Origin: Pseudonocardia sp.
Lineage (GTDB): Bacteria > Actinomycetota > Actinomycetes > Mycobacteriales > Pseudonocardiaceae
DNA length: 6,039 nt
NCBI GenBank assembly: GCA_030453005.1
Contig: JAKDLE010000203.1
Location: 1-6,039 of the forward strand
Direction: 5' to 3'
This document shows, piece by piece, positions 5,150-6,039 of this stretch. Numbering within the stretch: position 1 is the first letter of the stretch; each line of letters starts with the position of its first letter. The translations under genes and the position numbers were made by a program. The notes beneath the pieces are model-generated. The model was not told where the DNA came from. It worked only from the letters and a program-made list of their open reading frames with translations, and did not search any database.

Positions 5150-5776
5150 TCAGAGGCCGCGGGAGGCCCCCGCCAGCGCCTCGACGTCACCCCGCGTGCC
5201 CTCCAGCTCCACGCGCACCGCGGCGCGGCCGAAGGCGTGCAGCACGAGCTCACCCGGCTCGCCGACGATCGTCACCACGCCGGGGCCCGGACGCAGCACG
5301 TGCGACGCACCACCCGGGCGGCGCACCACGATCCCCACCGGGCTCGCGCGGTGCAGCATCCGTCCCATCCGCAGCAGCAGCGTCCACAGGGCCTCGTCGC
5401 GCGCGGCGTCGGGGGGGCGGGGCGTCCAGCCCGGCTCGCCGCGCCGCACGTCCTCGTGATGGACGAAGAACTCCGTGCCGTTCGCGAAGCCGTCCACCGC
5501 GCCGATCCGGTACGGCGACCACACCGGGGCGCCCGCCCGCAGCTCCTGCACCATCGCCGTCCACGGCACGGTGGCGTAGCAGGCCATCGCGTGCTCGGTG
5601 AGCGGGGCGAGCGCGGGCACCAGGATGCCCGGCGCGGCCCACGGCCTGCGCTCGCGCACGAGCAGGTGGGCCAGCAGGTCACGGGTGTCCCAGTCGCCGC
5701 ACAGGGTGGGCCGGTCGGGCCCGACCCGGTCGAACTCGTCGCAGATCGCCGCTCGCTCGTCGGTGGCCAGACTCAT
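5150..5776 (-). CDS. TIGR03085-type metal-binding protein (DinB / mycothiol-dependent maleylpyruvate isomerase-like)
   Basis: This 208-residue protein fits the actinobacterial TIGR03085 family, related to the DinB/MDMPI four-helix metal-binding fold. Diagnostic stretches are RPTLCGDWDTRDLLAHLLVR (22-41), RERRPWAAPGILVPALAPLT (41-60) and GTEFFVHHEDVRRGEPGW (100-117). By analogy with mycothiol-dependent maleylpyruvate isomerase the metal ligands would be His37, Glu102 and His106; the E-x3-H spacing matches. Its substrate is unknown; mycothiol- or thiol-linked chemistry is a family-level inference. ATG at 5776 is chosen because it overlaps the stop of the preceding EEP gene as ATGA, implying translational coupling, and a GGTGG stretch lies just upstream. 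There is no signal peptide or membrane segment. A GTG three codons upstream is an alternative start. Confidence 0.88.
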   Translation of the reverse strand: MSLATDERAAICDEFDRVGPDRPTLCGDWDTRDLLAHLLVRERRPWAAPGILVPALAPLTEHAMACYATVPWTAMVQELRAGAPVWSPYRIGAVDGFANGTEFFVHHEDVRRGEPGWTPRPPDAARDEALWTLLLRMGRMLHRASPVGIVVRRPGGASHVLRPGPGVVTIVGEPGELVLHAFGRAAVRVELEGTRGDVEALAGASRGL

Positions 5777-6039
5777 GATCGCCACCCTACGGACCGAGCA
5801 GGCGCACAGGGGCCGACCGTGACCGTGACGGCCCGGTGCGACGACCCCGGCATCGGCACCCGGCGCGCGTCGTCGCCGCACCATCCCGGGCTGAGCAGGA
5901 CGTGGTCGATCCGGGCCAGCAGGAACCGCCACTTGCCCACCGAGGTGGGCAGCCCGACGGTGTCGCGCATCGCGTCGACGAGGCCCGCGTCGCGGGTGAG
6001 GGTGCGGTAGTCGCGGCCGCGGTCGGTGCTGTTGAGGTC
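5773..6039 (-). CDS. C-terminal fragment of an endonuclease/exonuclease/phosphatase (EEP) family protein
   Basis: The last 88 codons of a gene entering from the right edge are present. The visible part starts DLNSTDRGRDYRTLTRDAG, corresponding to the GDxN(S)T metal/phosphate-site motif of the EEP (DNase I/APE1-like) superfamily. It continues with VDAMRD, ARIDHVLLSP (catalytic-site RIDH at fragment residues 43-46) and PGSSHRAVTVTVG (64-76), the position of the family's SDH motif with the catalytic His retained. Such enzymes hydrolyse phosphodiester bonds in nucleic acids, phospholipids or inositol phosphates; the substrate cannot be told from this fragment. An N-terminal signal or membrane region, common in relatives, would lie outside the window. 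The TGA overlaps the start of the TIGR03085-like gene by 4 bp, so the two probably form an operon. Confidence 0.85.
   Translation of the reverse strand, partial: DLNSTDRGRDYRTLTRDAGLVDAMRDTVGLPTSVGKWRFLLARIDHVLLSPGWCGDDARRVPMPGSSHRAVTVTVGPCAPARSVGWRS

Noticed and set aside
3787..5601. Long plus-strand open frame across dapA and the spacer upstream of it
   Set aside because: It is antisense to dapA and the TIGR03085-like gene, spans a non-coding spacer, and has no family resemblance; a GC-driven artefact.

Overview
The window is very GC-rich DNA with a strong G/C bias at codon third positions. The proteins resemble those of mycolic-acid and Pseudonocardia-like actinomycetes: an L-lysine 6-aminotransferase close to the Mycobacterium tuberculosis enzyme, a mycobacterial-type RNase J, an actinobacterial DapA and a TIGR03085-type metal-binding protein. 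A chromosomal segment of an actinobacterium is the best reading, Pseudonocardiales being a reasonable guess. I see no mobile element, CRISPR array, tRNA or rRNA.

Layout from left to right. (1) At the left edge on the minus strand is the first ~31 codons of a gene running out of the window, possibly ftsK. (2) An Lrp/AsnC-type regulator (151-600, minus) is divergent from lat (673-1962, plus). Their 72-bp shared intergenic region holds a near-central 19-bp palindrome. (3) lat converges on the RNase J gene. The two stop codons flank, or overlap, a perfect 21-bp-arm inverted repeat that looks like a bidirectional terminator. (4) rnj (2018-3805, minus) follows dapA (3955-4965, minus) after a 149-bp spacer rich in direct and inverted repeats. 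(5) A 184-bp spacer separates dapA from a TIGR03085-like gene (5150-5776, minus). That gene overlaps by 4 bp (ATGA) the end of an endonuclease/exonuclease/phosphatase (EEP) family gene entering from the right edge.

Functionally, dapA commits aspartate semialdehyde to diaminopimelate and lysine, whereas lat removes the epsilon-amino group of lysine. Lysine synthesis and lysine consumption therefore lie within about 2 kb of each other, separated by the mRNA-processing nuclease RNase J. The dapA-rnj neighbourhood is a known actinobacterial arrangement. The lrp-lat pair is also known from mycobacteria, but here the two genes are divergent. The Lrp-type protein is the obvious candidate regulator of lat.

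The gene content is mostly ordinary housekeeping, and I did not find a convincing undescribed system. The best second-look items are non-coding: the lrp/lat operator-like palindrome, the shared terminator, the repeat-rich dapA-rnj leader with mutually exclusive stems, an in-frame 15-bp tandem repeat in the N-terminus of RNase J, and an identical TACCGT hexamer exactly 7 nt before two ATG codons, suggesting leaderless starts.
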